Both the position numbers and the translations under genes were made by a program. From positions 124,001 to 188,000 of the forward strand of contig NZ_JAGJEG010000003.1 in the NCBI RefSeq assembly GCF_018100905.1: a stretch of 64,000 bases of DNA, written 5' to 3'. The stretch comes from Pseudoalteromonas sp. MMG010. Lineage in GTDB: Bacteria; Pseudomonadota; Gammaproteobacteria; Enterobacterales; Alteromonadaceae. This document shows positions 7,944 through 18,162 of the stretch, piece after piece (positions within the stretch are counted from its first letter, which is position 1; each line of letters opens with the position of its first letter). The notes under the pieces were generated by a model. The model was not told the origin of the DNA, made no database searches, and worked only from the letters and a program-made list of their open reading frames with translations.

Positions 7944-8717
7944 ATGACGTTTTTTTCTCGCTCTATACTGGCGTTATCTATTGCGCTTTCAAGTAGTCAT
8001 GCAGTGGCCGAAAAACAATGTGATGTAGAGCTTCGTCATGGTTTAATTATTACTGATGATGTAATTAGGATTGTTGATAAAGGGCAAACTCGGGTGCAAA
8101 TAAACAATAATAATCAATTGTTCATTCGCGGATACTGGGTTGATTTAAGTCAAGATGAAAGCAAAGTACTTCAGCAGTTTAGTGCAGGAATACGCCATAC
8201 AGTGCCAGAGCTTGTAAATCTTGCAACCGATGGTGTTAATTTAGGTTTAAGTGCAATAGAGCATGTTGTTGAGGGGATCTCGGATAAAGAGCCAGAGGTG
8301 CTAAAAACGCAGCTACAGTATGTTGAGCGAGCGCTTATGGATAAATTTAAACGAGGCGATGACTTTTATTTTATTGCCCCTCAATCATTATCACAAATAG
8401 ATGACTTTTTTACCGAAGAAATAAGCACTAAAATTCACTCAGCAGTACATGGTTCGTTAGGCTCTATATTGGTATCGTTAGGTGATGCGTTTAAATCACG
8501 TGAAGGCAATATTGAAGACCGAATTAACGACATGGGGCAACGTATGGATATTATTTCAAAAGAAATAGATAAATCATTACAAAAAAAAGCTCAACAGCTC
8601 GACTTAAAAGCGACCGAATACTGTGAGTATTTAAATACACTCGATATGACCGAATCGCGCTTGCAAGCTATCGTGCCTAGCATGACTGACTTTGATTTAG
8701 TGCAAATTAAATCTTAA
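7944..8717 (+). CDS. DUF2884 (YggN-like) exported protein
   Basis: The product has 257 residues with a signal peptide of about 22-25 residues ending in AVA. After it, CDVELRHGLIITDD and the INNNNQLFIRGYWVDLS block match the DUF2884 family typified by E. coli YggN, a predicted periplasmic protein of unknown role. I chose ATG 7944 rather than the in-frame TTG at 7932, because GAAGGTG sits correctly before the ATG and the signal peptide then starts normally. The C-terminal half is helical and charged. The last 11 bases overlap the end of the convergent rsuA gene. Confidence 0.8.
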   Translation: MTFFSRSILALSIALSSSHAVAEKQCDVELRHGLIITDDVIRIVDKGQTRVQINNNNQLFIRGYWVDLSQDESKVLQQFSAGIRHTVPELVNLATDGVNLGLSAIEHVVEGISDKEPEVLKTQLQYVERALMDKFKRGDDFYFIAPQSLSQIDDFFTEEISTKIHSAVHGSLGSILVSLGDAFKSREGNIEDRINDMGQRMDIISKEIDKSLQKKAQQLDLKATEYCEYLNTLDMTESRLQAIVPSMTDFDLVQIKS

Positions 8718-9405
8718 TTTCAGCGTCGGTTAGTGCTCTATACTCACCACTTTGTAAGTTTTCATCTAATACAATATTAGCCACTTGCTCACGATGTAAT
8801 TCAACGACTTTATTACCTACCGCCGCTAACATGCGCTTTACTTGATGATACTTCCCTTCGCTAATCGATAATCGCAAACTATAGCTTTCAAGTGCATCTG
8901 CAATAGCAGGGCGGGTTAGTTCTTTTTCGTTATGTAACTGCACACCTTCACGAAGCTGTGTTAAGGCTTGAGAGGTTAAAGGCTCTAAGGTTTCAACTAA
9001 ATAGGTTTTTAATTTTTGATGCTTAGGTGAGGTAATACGATGCGACCAATCACCATCGTTAGTAATTAAAACAAGCCCCGTGGTATCAATATCTAATCGC
9101 CCAGCAATATGAAAATCAGCCATATTCGGCTCATCGAGCAAATCAAATACAGTGGGGTGCAATTCATCTACATTTGCACACACATAACCTGCAGGCTTAT
9201 GTAGCATAAAATAACGTTTACCTAAAAAGGCTAACTGTTCACCCTGAAATACAACTGAATCTTGCGCTTTTATTTGAAAATCAAATGCTGTTACGGTTTC
9301 ATCATTAACGCTAACGTCCTGACGTTTAATGGCTGCGCGTGCTTTTGAACGCGGTAATTCGGCTAAATGGCTAATAAATTTATCTAAGCGGCAAGGGAAT
9401 TTCAT
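8707..9405 (-). CDS. rsuA: 16S rRNA pseudouridine-516 synthase RsuA
   Basis: This 232-residue enzyme isomerises U516 of 16S rRNA to pseudouridine. It has an N-terminal S4 RNA-binding domain (about 5-60) and then the catalytic domain, with the GRLD motif at 102-105 supplying the catalytic aspartate (D105). RYFMLHKPAGYVC (64-76) and SEGKYHQVKRM (near 187-197) are characteristic of the RsuA subgroup rather than RluB/E/F. It is convergent with the DUF2884 gene, overlapping it by 11 bases. Confidence 0.93.
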   Translation of the reverse strand: MKFPCRLDKFISHLAELPRSKARAAIKRQDVSVNDETVTAFDFQIKAQDSVVFQGEQLAFLGKRYFMLHKPAGYVCANVDELHPTVFDLLDEPNMADFHIAGRLDIDTTGLVLITNDGDWSHRITSPKHQKLKTYLVETLEPLTSQALTQLREGVQLHNEKELTRPAIADALESYSLRLSISEGKYHQVKRMLAAVGNKVVELHREQVANIVLDENLQSGEYRALTDAEIKI

Positions 9406-9610
9406 TGAGGTTCACATTGTTAGTCATCTTAAGTGTGCGCGAGTATAGCCGATACCTTAAAATAAGACAAAAGCATGCATTGTTAAAACAGCCAATAATC
9501 GGCTTTAAACGACTTTTAAAGGCCAAAATTAGCCACCATTTAGCTGAGAGATGTTTCGGTTTATATAAATTTTATTTGCTATAATCGGCAAAAATATTTG
9601 AGAGATTAAC

Positions 9611-10795
9611 ATGACCCACACAGATGTAATTATTATTGGCGCAGGTGCTGCAGGTTTAATGTGTGCTGCACAAGCAGGCTATAGAGGGCGCAGTGTCAAT
9701 GTGCTCGATATGGGTAAAAAGCCAGGCCGTAAAATACTCATTAGTGGTGGTGGTCGTTGTAATTTTACTAACGAAAATGCCAGTCCAAGTAACTACTTAT
9801 GTGGTAACCCTCATTTTGTTAAATCGTGTTTAAGTCGTTATACCCAACATGACTTTATTGATTTAGTCGACCGTCACTCATTGGCATACCATCATAAAAC
9901 ATTAGGGCAATTATTTTGCGATAACAGCGCGCAAGATATCGTTAATATTTTACTTACCGAATGTGAGTGGGCAGGCGTTAGCATTAATTTACGTAATGAA
10001 GTTTTGAATGTCAGTAAAACAGACTCGGGCTATCAGGTTACAACAGAGCAAGAAACATTTAGCTGTGATTCTCTTGTCATCGCTTCGGGTGGCTTAACCA
10101 TGCCCAAATTAGGTGCTACCCCAATCGGTTATAAAATAGCTGAACAATTTGGCTTAAATGTATTGCCAACAATGGCTGCATTAGTGCCTTTTACATTGCA
10201 CCAGCACGATAAAGAACGTTTTGAGGGGCTTTCGGGGATTAGTATTGCCTGCGAAGTGTCGAGTGAAGACGGGACTGCATTTAAAGAAAATATATTGTTT
10301 ACACATCGAGGTTTATCGGGTCCGGCTATATTGCAAATTAGCTCTTTTTGGCGTGCGGGTCAGGCCGTAACGATTAACTTACTGCCAGATAATAACCTAA
10401 AACAGCAGTTGGGTGCGTGGCGAGAAATACAAGCTCAAAAATCGTTAAAAAACAGTTTAGCCACTATTTTACCTAAACGCTTTGTTGAAATACTCCACGA
10501 TAACAACGCCATTCCTGATTGTAATATAAATCAGCTTACTCATGCTCAAATCGACGAGCTCGCTAACTATATACATGCATGGCAAATTAAGCCTAATGGA
10601 ACAGAGGGTTACCGTACCGCCGAAGTGACTTTAGGTGGAGTGGATACTAACGAGCTAAGCTCAAAAACATTCGAAGCTAAAAAAGCGCCGGGTCTTTATT
10701 TTATTGGCGAAGTAACGGATGTGACCGGCTGGTTAGGGGGATATAACTTTCAATACGCTTGGAGTTGTGGCTTTGCCGCCGGACAGTATTGTTAG
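9611..10795 (+). CDS. NAD(P)/FAD-dependent oxidoreductase, HI0933/YhiN family
   Basis: This 394-residue flavoprotein belongs to the HI0933-like family (PF03486). It starts with the dinucleotide-binding motif GAGAAGL at 10-16. Next comes the family hallmark GRKILISGGGRCNFTN near 39-54, and the C-terminal FAD contact region GLYFIGEVTDVTGWLGGYNFQYAWSCG (two blocks, from about 356). No physiological substrate is established for most members. A perfect TATAAT lies at 9580-9585, 31 bases before the start. It is monocistronic and convergent with the peroxiredoxin-like gene. Confidence 0.88.
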   Translation: MTHTDVIIIGAGAAGLMCAAQAGYRGRSVNVLDMGKKPGRKILISGGGRCNFTNENASPSNYLCGNPHFVKSCLSRYTQHDFIDLVDRHSLAYHHKTLGQLFCDNSAQDIVNILLTECEWAGVSINLRNEVLNVSKTDSGYQVTTEQETFSCDSLVIASGGLTMPKLGATPIGYKIAEQFGLNVLPTMAALVPFTLHQHDKERFEGLSGISIACEVSSEDGTAFKENILFTHRGLSGPAILQISSFWRAGQAVTINLLPDNNLKQQLGAWREIQAQKSLKNSLATILPKRFVEILHDNNAIPDCNINQLTHAQIDELANYIHAWQIKPNGTEGYRTAEVTLGGVDTNELSSKTFEAKKAPGLYFIGEVTDVTGWLGGYNFQYAWSCGFAAGQYC

Positions 10796-10822
10796 CTGTA
10801 TTTAAAGGTGTTTTCGCTAAAA

Positions 10823-10849
10823 GTAAGGTTAGTTGAGCACTAACCTTAC
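10823..10849. terminator. Hairpin between convergent genes
   Basis: GTAAGGTTAGT and ACTAACCTTAC form a perfect 11-base-pair stem around a five-base loop in the 71-base gap between convergent genes. There is no strong U-tract on either strand, so termination is plausible but weakly supported. Confidence 0.5.
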
Positions 10850-10866
10850 GCAAGTATCGTTATTAT

Positions 10867-11409
10867 TTAACGATGTGTACCACGAATAGGGTAATCATTC
10901 TCAAGAGCAAACTCTATTCCGCTAACCAATTGTTCTATATCGGGACGTATAAAGGGGGCGTTTGCTATTTCAATCATCACCGTTTTACCTTGTGGATTAA
11001 CTAAAAATAGTCCGGGTTCGGCAAACGTATGATCGGTTTCAGAATCACTCATAGGATCAGAAATATATAAACCTAATTGCTGCATTTGTGCCACGCTTAA
11101 CTCAGTCAATATAGGGTAATCTACGTTTAGACCTTTATCTTGCATTGCCTTTAATTGCTCTTGAGAATCACCCGAAACGGCAACAAGGTTAATGTTCATC
11201 GCAGCAAGCTTATCGTTGTAGTCGTTAAGCGCATTTAAATATTTTAAACAAATAGGGCAATGAAATCCGCGGTAGATAATAACTAAAGACCATTCTTTTG
11301 AGGTGTTAGCAGCACTAGCAGCGTTAACAAGGTCTACTTTATTGCCTTGTTGATTGCTTACATTAATTGCGGGAAACTGTTCACCGGCGACTAATTTGGT
11401 ATTTTGCAT
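10867..11409 (-). CDS. Peroxiredoxin-like protein (AhpC/TSA superfamily)
   Basis: This 180-residue thioredoxin-fold protein has a CPIC motif at 51-54 after YRGFH, where peroxiredoxins have a peroxidatic cysteine in a PxxxT/SxxC setting. The CxxC form and the NLVAVSGDS stretch (about 84-92) place it with the 'peroxiredoxin-like' AhpC/TSA branch rather than typical 2-Cys AhpC. It probably reduces peroxides or disulfides in the cytoplasm; no signal peptide is present. A strong GGAGAT Shine-Dalgarno precedes the ATG. It lies alone, convergent with the flavoprotein gene. Confidence 0.8.
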   Translation of the reverse strand: MQNTKLVAGEQFPAINVSNQQGNKVDLVNAASAANTSKEWSLVIIYRGFHCPICLKYLNALNDYNDKLAAMNINLVAVSGDSQEQLKAMQDKGLNVDYPILTELSVAQMQQLGLYISDPMSDSETDHTFAEPGLFLVNPQGKTVMIEIANAPFIRPDIEQLVSGIEFALENDYPIRGTHR

Positions 11410-11650
11410 TTGCTATCTCCATAATATAGGTGGCATAACTTAAATGTTAGCCATTAATAGATAATGGTATGTAGCAAGCTGCTAACCAACTTTATAGGTC
11501 GCTGTTTTTAATCGTTAAATTGTTTTTTAGTGTGTTAAGTTTAACTAAAGTACAGTCAATAGTATGAAAAAGTTACATCAATATTGCAGCTTGTACACTA
11601 TAAATACCCAGTATATAACTAAGCAATGAGTCACCCTAAGTTAAAGAACT

Positions 11651-12157
11651 TTAGTGCTTTGTTACTTTAGTTAAAAACTCAGCCAAAATTCGGTCTTTTT
11701 CTACTTGAGATGCTTTATCCCTGATGGCGGCCTTTTCAATATCAGCAAGCATTTCAACACGCCTTATTTTTTCATAGGCCAGTTCTTGCTCGTTAAGCTC
11801 ACTCAGTTGTACTGTTTTTACTACACCAAAGTTGGGATCTTCAATTTTATCAAAATCAAATTCAGCATCTAACTTTTCCCCATAAGCGACATTATATATG
11901 ACTGCAATCCAGAGCTTTCTTTGATTTTGTTTTCGAGAGTTTAACCAGTGAGTTTTAGGAACTAAAATATCAGCAGAATAATAAATACCATCGTAGAAAA
12001 AATCACCGTCAATTCTAAAGTAAGCGAGTGATTCACCGTTAAGATCAGCTTTATTCATTTCATTAATTAATGATTCTTGTAGGCTATCTGTAATGGTAAC
12101 AAAGTCCTCTTTGGTTAACCCAATATAAGGGTTTTTAAATTTTTTACGTTGTTGCAT
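11651..12157 (-). CDS. Hypothetical protein, 168 residues
   Basis: I do not recognise this gene. It encodes a soluble protein with no signal peptide. The first half looks like a mixed alpha/beta fold (FRIDGDFFYDGIYYSADILV at about 47-66, then KLWIAVIYNVAYG). The last 45 residues are a charged, probably helical tail rich in E, K and R. The open frame is intact and its start (ATG at 12157, after AGGATAAC on the coding strand) is reasonable. It stands next to a 590-base non-coding gap, at the edge of an accessory-looking stretch. Confidence 0.55.
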   Translation of the reverse strand: MQQRKKFKNPYIGLTKEDFVTITDSLQESLINEMNKADLNGESLAYFRIDGDFFYDGIYYSADILVPKTHWLNSRKQNQRKLWIAVIYNVAYGEKLDAEFDFDKIEDPNFGVVKTVQLSELNEQELAYEKIRRVEMLADIEKAAIRDKASQVEKDRILAEFLTKVTKH

Positions 12158-12457
12158 TGTTATCCTAACTATAAAAATAATGCACTAGGGCCTGTTTATC
12201 TATTAAAGCCAACTTATACGCCTTTTTGGGGGAAGCGCTGTGGATCACTAATTTAATCGGTATTTTAATACTTTGATTGCTTATTAATCAGCTTCATTTA
12301 TAAATACCTATTTGATTAGAATAGGGGGGGTTTATTAAAAACTGAATCTATTTTTATCTCGATATTTGTGAAATACCCCACATTACCCCCTCAATACTGC
12401 CTAAACGTTCTAAATTTAAAGAGAGCCAATGAAATCTTGTGAACTTATTAAAGTTAT

Positions 12458-12600
12458 AAAAAAACCCGCAAAACAATGTCTTGCGGGCCTTATAAAGCTT
12501 TATGAACGCTTATGCGATCATGGGGGAACGGTTTTACATCATGTCGCCTATTAACGAGTTATCCTTTTGTTTTTATTGTCTTAGTTATTTTATGGAAGCA
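12458..12600 (-). ncRNA. Candidate small RNA ending in an intrinsic terminator
   Basis: On the minus strand a CCCGCAA/TTGCGGG hairpin (12465-12487) is followed by seven U residues (12458-12464), a strong intrinsic terminator. It is about 260 bases beyond the lipase stop, so it may instead serve an intergenic transcript. Weak promoter-like hexamers (TTGCTT then CAATAA, 17-base spacing, about 12600-12570) lie upstream. This is inference only. Confidence 0.25.
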
Positions 12601-12609
12601 ATGATACTC

Positions 12610-12633
12610 ACTTTATACCTCTAGGTATAAAGT
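12610..12633. promoter_or_regulatory. Perfect 24-base palindrome, operator-like
   Basis: ACTTTATACCT and AGGTATAAAGT are perfect complements around a two-base centre. The symmetry and 11-base arms fit a dimeric repressor site, or a cruciform. No regulator gene is adjacent. It lies 115 bases past the lipase stop and just upstream of the candidate minus-strand RNA. Confidence 0.45.
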
Positions 12634-12747
12634 ACTAAAGTGAAATATTAAGGAAATCAGGTAAATTCAGATATTGAAAATATATATTTGGCTGATTAAG
12701 TTTGAGTGAATCATTCTCTAAGCGGTTTATAAAGCTTCGGTTTGTTA

Positions 12748-13488
12748 TTAATGCTGAAACTTTCCATTTTGCAAAAAATTAATAGTTTGTTCGGCAACGT
12801 CTAAGTTATAGCGCATCATAGAATGACTAACGTCAATAGTAATAAAATCACTCATGCTACTCAGCTTTGTCGACTCTACCGACACGAAGCCATCATTTGG
12901 TCCGTCAAATAGGTCATTAGTCAGGTTGGATGATTTTGTGCCCGCAATTATGCCTATATTCGCATCTGTTTCATCAAGGTTATTACCTAAGCTGCTTCTT
13001 CCTGTGACAAGTGCGCGACTTATCCCGCCTCCGACTTCCATTAACCAAGCGTCACTTAAGTGATCTGCCAATTCACTTCCTTTGTTCGGTGTGCCTATTA
13101 ATACAACCTCGGCAATATTAATTTTTTCTAGCTGATACTGATTGTTTTGTAGATATGCCCTAATGACTAATCCACCAAGTGAATGCCCAACAAAATGGAC
13201 TTTGGGTGCGTGTAATAGACAAGCGTCAATTTGTTTTGTCGTTTCCGCTAAAACATCATCAATACTTTCACCAATAGTCGCGTAGTCTAATCGGCACACT
13301 TTATACCCTGCATTTGCTAATCGCTGAGCGAAAAGCCACACGGCTCCGTCACTTCTCCCTAAACCATGAGCAAGTACAACGAGTTCATCGGTGGATTGGT
13401 ACTCAGTAATTTGTGCTTCAGATCGAGAACAACCGGTCAAATGGAAGCAAGCAAATATAAATATCATCGTTACCATTATTTTTTTCAT
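12748..13488 (-). CDS. Lipoprotein alpha/beta-hydrolase (lipase/PGAP1-like)
   Basis: The 246-residue product has a lipoprotein signal peptide with lipobox LTGC (cysteine 20), so it is probably anchored in a membrane facing the periplasm or outside. The alpha/beta-hydrolase nucleophile elbow GHSLGG is at 101-106 (serine 103), the oxyanion region AHGLGRS at 40-46, and a likely catalytic histidine in DVSHSMM near 225. The IGTPNKGSELAD stretch is typical of triacylglycerol lipase/PGAP1-type esterases. It starts 8 bases after the FISUMP gene stop, so both are probably one operon. Confidence 0.8.
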   Translation of the reverse strand: MKKIMVTMIFIFACFHLTGCSRSEAQITEYQSTDELVVLAHGLGRSDGAVWLFAQRLANAGYKVCRLDYATIGESIDDVLAETTKQIDACLLHAPKVHFVGHSLGGLVIRAYLQNNQYQLEKINIAEVVLIGTPNKGSELADHLSDAWLMEVGGGISRALVTGRSSLGNNLDETDANIGIIAGTKSSNLTNDLFDGPNDGFVSVESTKLSSMSDFITIDVSHSMMRYNLDVAEQTINFLQNGKFQH

Positions 13489-13496
13489 TTATTCAC

Positions 13497-14192
13497 CTAA
13501 ATTTTTACGCACCGAACTGAAAACATATAGCTCTTCTTTAATTTTGTACGGCGAATTTCACCTTTATGTGAATTCCACCAAGAATAAGCAAGTGTTCTTG
13601 CGTAAGCCTCTTTGTCTGTTGCATTGCTACTTGTCCAAAATTCAGTATACATACCCTGAGTGGTATACCAATTACCAAGTTTTACGCCGGCAGGTTGAGC
13701 TGAAAAACGATGCAGATTAACTTGTGATTGTTCGAAATTTTTAAATACTGTATCTGGCTGCACTGCTTTAAGTGTTATTGCAATATCATTTTCACCTCGC
13801 CAACCTTCTTTATTAAGTTCAGACTCAGAAATGCCTATGCTTTTTTCAAGCGCTTTCCAGTCATCATCCGAAGCAACTCGCCAACCTGTTGGGCAAATAT
13901 TTCTCTCATCAATGACATCCAGCCAATTGTAAAGCCTTCCATATGTCAAAAGTTGGCTTTCGTCATCATTAGGAATATAACCGGTGCTAACTTTTGATCG
14001 ATCTTGAAAAGTCGTTGTTCTTAAGTTTTCAGCCAACCAAACTTGGCCGCCTATTTTTACGGTGCGGTAAACATTCCCGTCACTATCGTGCACGGTGTTA
14101 TGGTCATCACTTTGCGCAGAGTTAGAGTAACTTGCTGCTGACGTTTGTGGGTTTAACATAAAAAGTCCTAGTGTAAAAAGTAATTTTTTCAT
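13497..14192 (-). CDS. Exported FISUMP-domain protein
   Basis: The protein has 231 residues with a signal peptide (cleavage near TSAA, residue 20). The remainder matches the Fibrobacter succinogenes major paralogous (FISUMP) domain: DSDGNVYRTVKIGGQVWLAENL (about 37-58), YGRLYNW, ICPTGWRVASDDDW, and the closing FSVRCVK. The domain is common in surface proteins of Bacteroidetes and Fibrobacteres and has no assigned enzymatic role. Its presence beside a lipase in a gammaproteobacterium suggests horizontal transfer, but base composition gives no proof. It is first of a two-gene unit with the lipase. Confidence 0.82.
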   Translation of the reverse strand: MKKLLFTLGLFMLNPQTSAASYSNSAQSDDHNTVHDSDGNVYRTVKIGGQVWLAENLRTTTFQDRSKVSTGYIPNDDESQLLTYGRLYNWLDVIDERNICPTGWRVASDDDWKALEKSIGISESELNKEGWRGENDIAITLKAVQPDTVFKNFEQSQVNLHRFSAQPAGVKLGNWYTTQGMYTEFWTSSNATDKEAYARTLAYSWWNSHKGEIRRTKLKKSYMFSVRCVKI

Positions 14193-14229
14193 TGTTCCTG
14201 CCTAGGCATGCAGAGTGTCATTAATTGAA

Positions 14230-15180
14230 TTAAAGCGGCCAGTTAAACGATACTTCTTTCTCTGATAATGCCCACAATTTAGTTAATGCGTTCTTTTCTA
14301 GAACAAAAGGCTCAAGTTTTCCTTGACCTACAGGCCCACCAAAGTTCATTAGTCCTGTAGGGCCATAGTAAGCACGTTCTTTTAAGTTTTCTTCAGTTGT
14401 GCACATAACTTCAGGGTATGCTCCTTTGTTAGCTGTTTGAGCGACACCTAACTTGACCATCAAAGACCACGAGAACCTTGTCGCAAAATTGGCTTTTTCA
14501 TTGATAAGTGATGTATTAGATGCCCCCGGATGACAAACGTAAACTTTCACCTGCTTTTTTGCAGATTTTATTTTATCTTGAAGTTCGTAGGCGAACATCA
14601 TTTGTGCCAATTTACTCTGGCTGTAAACTTTGTTGGGGTGGTAGTTTTTATCCCAATTGATATCGTCAAACTGAATGGTTCGATGTCCCATTTTGTGACC
14701 TTCACTTGAGACAACCACAATACGTCCTTTTGACTCTTCAATACGATTGAAGAGTAAGCCACACAGAAGAAAGTGCCCGTAATGATTGACACCTAATTGA
14801 CTTTCAAAACCATCAACAGTGAGTTCTTGTTTAGCAATTTGTGCGATAGCAGCATTACACAGTAATGCATCAATATGACTCACCTTTTCCAATACTTCTG
14901 AAGCTGCTTTACGTATAGAGTTCAAATCGGCTAAATCCATACGGATAAAAGAGACTTCAGTATGATTACCAAACTCTTCTCGTAACACCTCAATAGCATC
15001 TTTCGATTTATGCGGGTTGCGATTTAACATCACTACTTTTGCACCTTTAGAAAGCAGTATCCGCGTTGCCTGAAATCCTGTTCCCGTATTAGAACCAGTG
15101 ATAATATAAGTTTTACCTGATAGAGAGCCCAATCGTTCCGGTGTCCAGCCTTTTGAGCCAAATAGCTTTTTACTCGTCAT
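14230..15180 (-). CDS. Short-chain dehydrogenase/reductase (retinol-dehydrogenase-like)
   Basis: This 316-residue SDR has the TGSNTGTG cofactor motif at 28-35, a CNAAIA stretch (NAG equivalent) at 108-113, serine in VVVSSEG near 158 and the catalytic YSQSK at 186-190. The insertion with FDDINWDKNYHPNKVY is typical of the protochlorophyllide-reductase/RDH-like branch. I start it at 15180, where GAGGTG precedes the ATG by eight bases. The longer in-frame ATG at 15279 would run through the divergent promoter region. An operator-like inverted repeat lies 33-56 bases upstream, and an AraC regulator is divergent, so it is probably the regulator's target. Confidence 0.85.
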   Translation of the reverse strand: MTSKKLFGSKGWTPERLGSLSGKTYIITGSNTGTGFQATRILLSKGAKVVMLNRNPHKSKDAIEVLREEFGNHTEVSFIRMDLADLNSIRKAASEVLEKVSHIDALLCNAAIAQIAKQELTVDGFESQLGVNHYGHFLLCGLLFNRIEESKGRIVVVSSEGHKMGHRTIQFDDINWDKNYHPNKVYSQSKLAQMMFAYELQDKIKSAKKQVKVYVCHPGASNTSLINEKANFATRFSWSLMVKLGVAQTANKGAYPEVMCTTEENLKERAYYGPTGLMNFGGPVGQGKLEPFVLEKNALTKLWALSEKEVSFNWPL

Positions 15181-15212
15181 TTTAAAACACCTCAATTTGA
15201 TGTTGATATTTA

Positions 15213-15236
15213 GTTGTACGGTATAATCAGTACAAC
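15213..15236. promoter_or_regulatory. Operator-like inverted repeat between SDR and araC-type gene
   Basis: GTTGTAC and GTACAAC are perfect complements separated by 10 bases, in the divergent promoter region. On the minus strand TTGTAC followed 17 bases later by TAAATA could be the SDR promoter, so binding here would control it directly. Confidence 0.5.
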
Positions 15237-15377
15237 CATACTTCGATATAAAATAATTATAAATATCATTTAGAGGCATAAATAGGCGGATTTATCTTTA
15301 AAATATGCCTATTTGTATCAAACCGTTGAGCTTTGGATTTTTCACTGATACTTTGACGTTATGTACCATTAAATGGC

Positions 15378-16283
15378 ATGAAGCTTATGACTCAAGCATT
15401 AATTAAACAAATTATCGAGAGCAGTGTCTGTGAAGACGGCATGGTGGAAACCAGTGTAAAGGGGGTACAGCTTTTTCGGATAACAAGTCCACTTAACTGC
15501 GCTCCAGCCGTATATGAACCAACTATTGTCGCGATAGTGAGCGGTGCTAAAGAGGCTATATTAGACGGAAAAAGGTATATCTATAACAATAATCAATATA
15601 TGTGTTGTTCGATGTCGATGCCTGTTGAAGCGGGAACACCCACAGCTTCTCCTGAAAATCCGCTTTTAGGTGTTTATATCTCCCTAGATACGAAAGTAAT
15701 GACAGAGCTTGCAATTGCAATGGAGGGAGCTGTAGGTGTTTTTCGAAAACCTGAGGGAGCTTCACTTCCTCCTGGATTCTCACTTTCCCATTGGGATGAT
15801 GCTTTTACGGAGGCACTTTATCGCCTGCTCATAGTCACTAACAGTTCATCGGATAGTGCAATACTTGGCGATGGTCGACTGAGAGAGTTGTATTATGCTG
15901 TATTAAAAGGTGAAGCGGGAGAGTCTGCAAAACGGGCTTTTGGTTTAGGTAATGAAATAGCAAAATCCATTGAGTATTTGTCTTCTCGTCTAAATGATAC
16001 ATTTACCATAGAAGATATTGCTGCTCAGGTTGGCATGAGCAGAGCCGTATTTCACCGAAAATTTAAACAAGCCACTACCATGTCACCACTTCAATTTGTT
16101 AAGTCGATGAGGCTTAACACTGCGGCTATGAAAATTGCTGGTGGCATGAACGTTAACAATGCCGCAATGGAGGTTGGTTATGTTAGCTCATCTCAATTTA
16201 GTAGAGAGTTCAAACGAATGTACGGACAATCACCGAAGCATTGGACACAGTCACAACAAATACCTAAAGGAAGAGTGACATAA
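15378..16283 (+). CDS. AraC-family transcriptional regulator
   Basis: The 301-residue protein has an N-terminal AraC_N cupin-type ligand region (about 15-165, PF06719-like: VAIVSGAKEAILDGKRY). The C-terminal double helix-turn-helix is at about 195-292: FTIEDIAAQVGMSRAVFHRKFK, then AAMEVGYVSSSQFSREFKRMYG with the second recognition helix. Such regulators usually control an adjacent oxidoreductase, which fits the divergent SDR gene. The ATG at 15378 lacks a good Shine-Dalgarno; the ATG at 15387 is an alternative start. The ligand is unknown. Confidence 0.88.
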   Translation: MKLMTQALIKQIIESSVCEDGMVETSVKGVQLFRITSPLNCAPAVYEPTIVAIVSGAKEAILDGKRYIYNNNQYMCCSMSMPVEAGTPTASPENPLLGVYISLDTKVMTELAIAMEGAVGVFRKPEGASLPPGFSLSHWDDAFTEALYRLLIVTNSSSDSAILGDGRLRELYYAVLKGEAGESAKRAFGLGNEIAKSIEYLSSRLNDTFTIEDIAAQVGMSRAVFHRKFKQATTMSPLQFVKSMRLNTAAMKIAGGMNVNNAAMEVGYVSSSQFSREFKRMYGQSPKHWTQSQQIPKGRVT

Positions 16284-16341
16284 AAGAGGGTTAACTAAAC
16301 CTTTAGCTACAGAATACTCCAACAATCTCTTCCCTCTGAAC

Positions 16342-16425
16342 AAAAAAACTGAATATAGCTATTAAGTAACCCCCAATAATTGGATTATCCAATTATTGGG
16401 GGTTACTTCACTATTCAGTTTTTTT
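16342..16425. terminator. Very long bidirectional terminator hairpin between araC-type gene and groEL
   Basis: The inner arms (16365-16384 and 16388-16407) are perfect 20-base complements around the loop TTA, containing CCCCCAATAATTGG. Outer arms (AAAAAACTGAATA and TATTCAGTTTTTTT) extend the structure, giving U-tracts on both strands. It serves the convergent araC-type gene and groEL. Confidence 0.9.
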
Positions 16426-16465
16426 AAGTGGTTGGGCTAAGGTTATAGTATAGGTTTAAAACCTA

Positions 16466-18127
<1,662 letters not shown>

Positions 18128-18162
18128 CTAAATTCTTAAATGTTTGTTAAAGAAAAGTAGGT

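Larger units (their letters stand above)
12158..12747. other. 590-base gap without a convincing gene
   Basis: No ORF of credible size is seen. The gap contains a G-run (12324-12330), an intrinsic terminator on the minus strand (12458-12487), a perfect 24-base palindrome (12610-12633) and AT-rich filler. A minus-strand frame reading ...DVKPFPHDRISVHKAL ends at about 12494 but has no start and only about 22 sense codons. It could be chance or the stump of a lost gene. Confidence 0.5.

Noticed and set aside
12494-12560. Stump of a lost gene ending ...RISVHKAL
   Set aside because: Only about 22 sense codons, no start and no recognisable family; may be chance.
13391-13997. Plus-strand ORFs opposite the lipase and FISUMP genes
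   Set aside because: Both minus-strand genes have signal peptides and domain motifs; the opposite frames have none.
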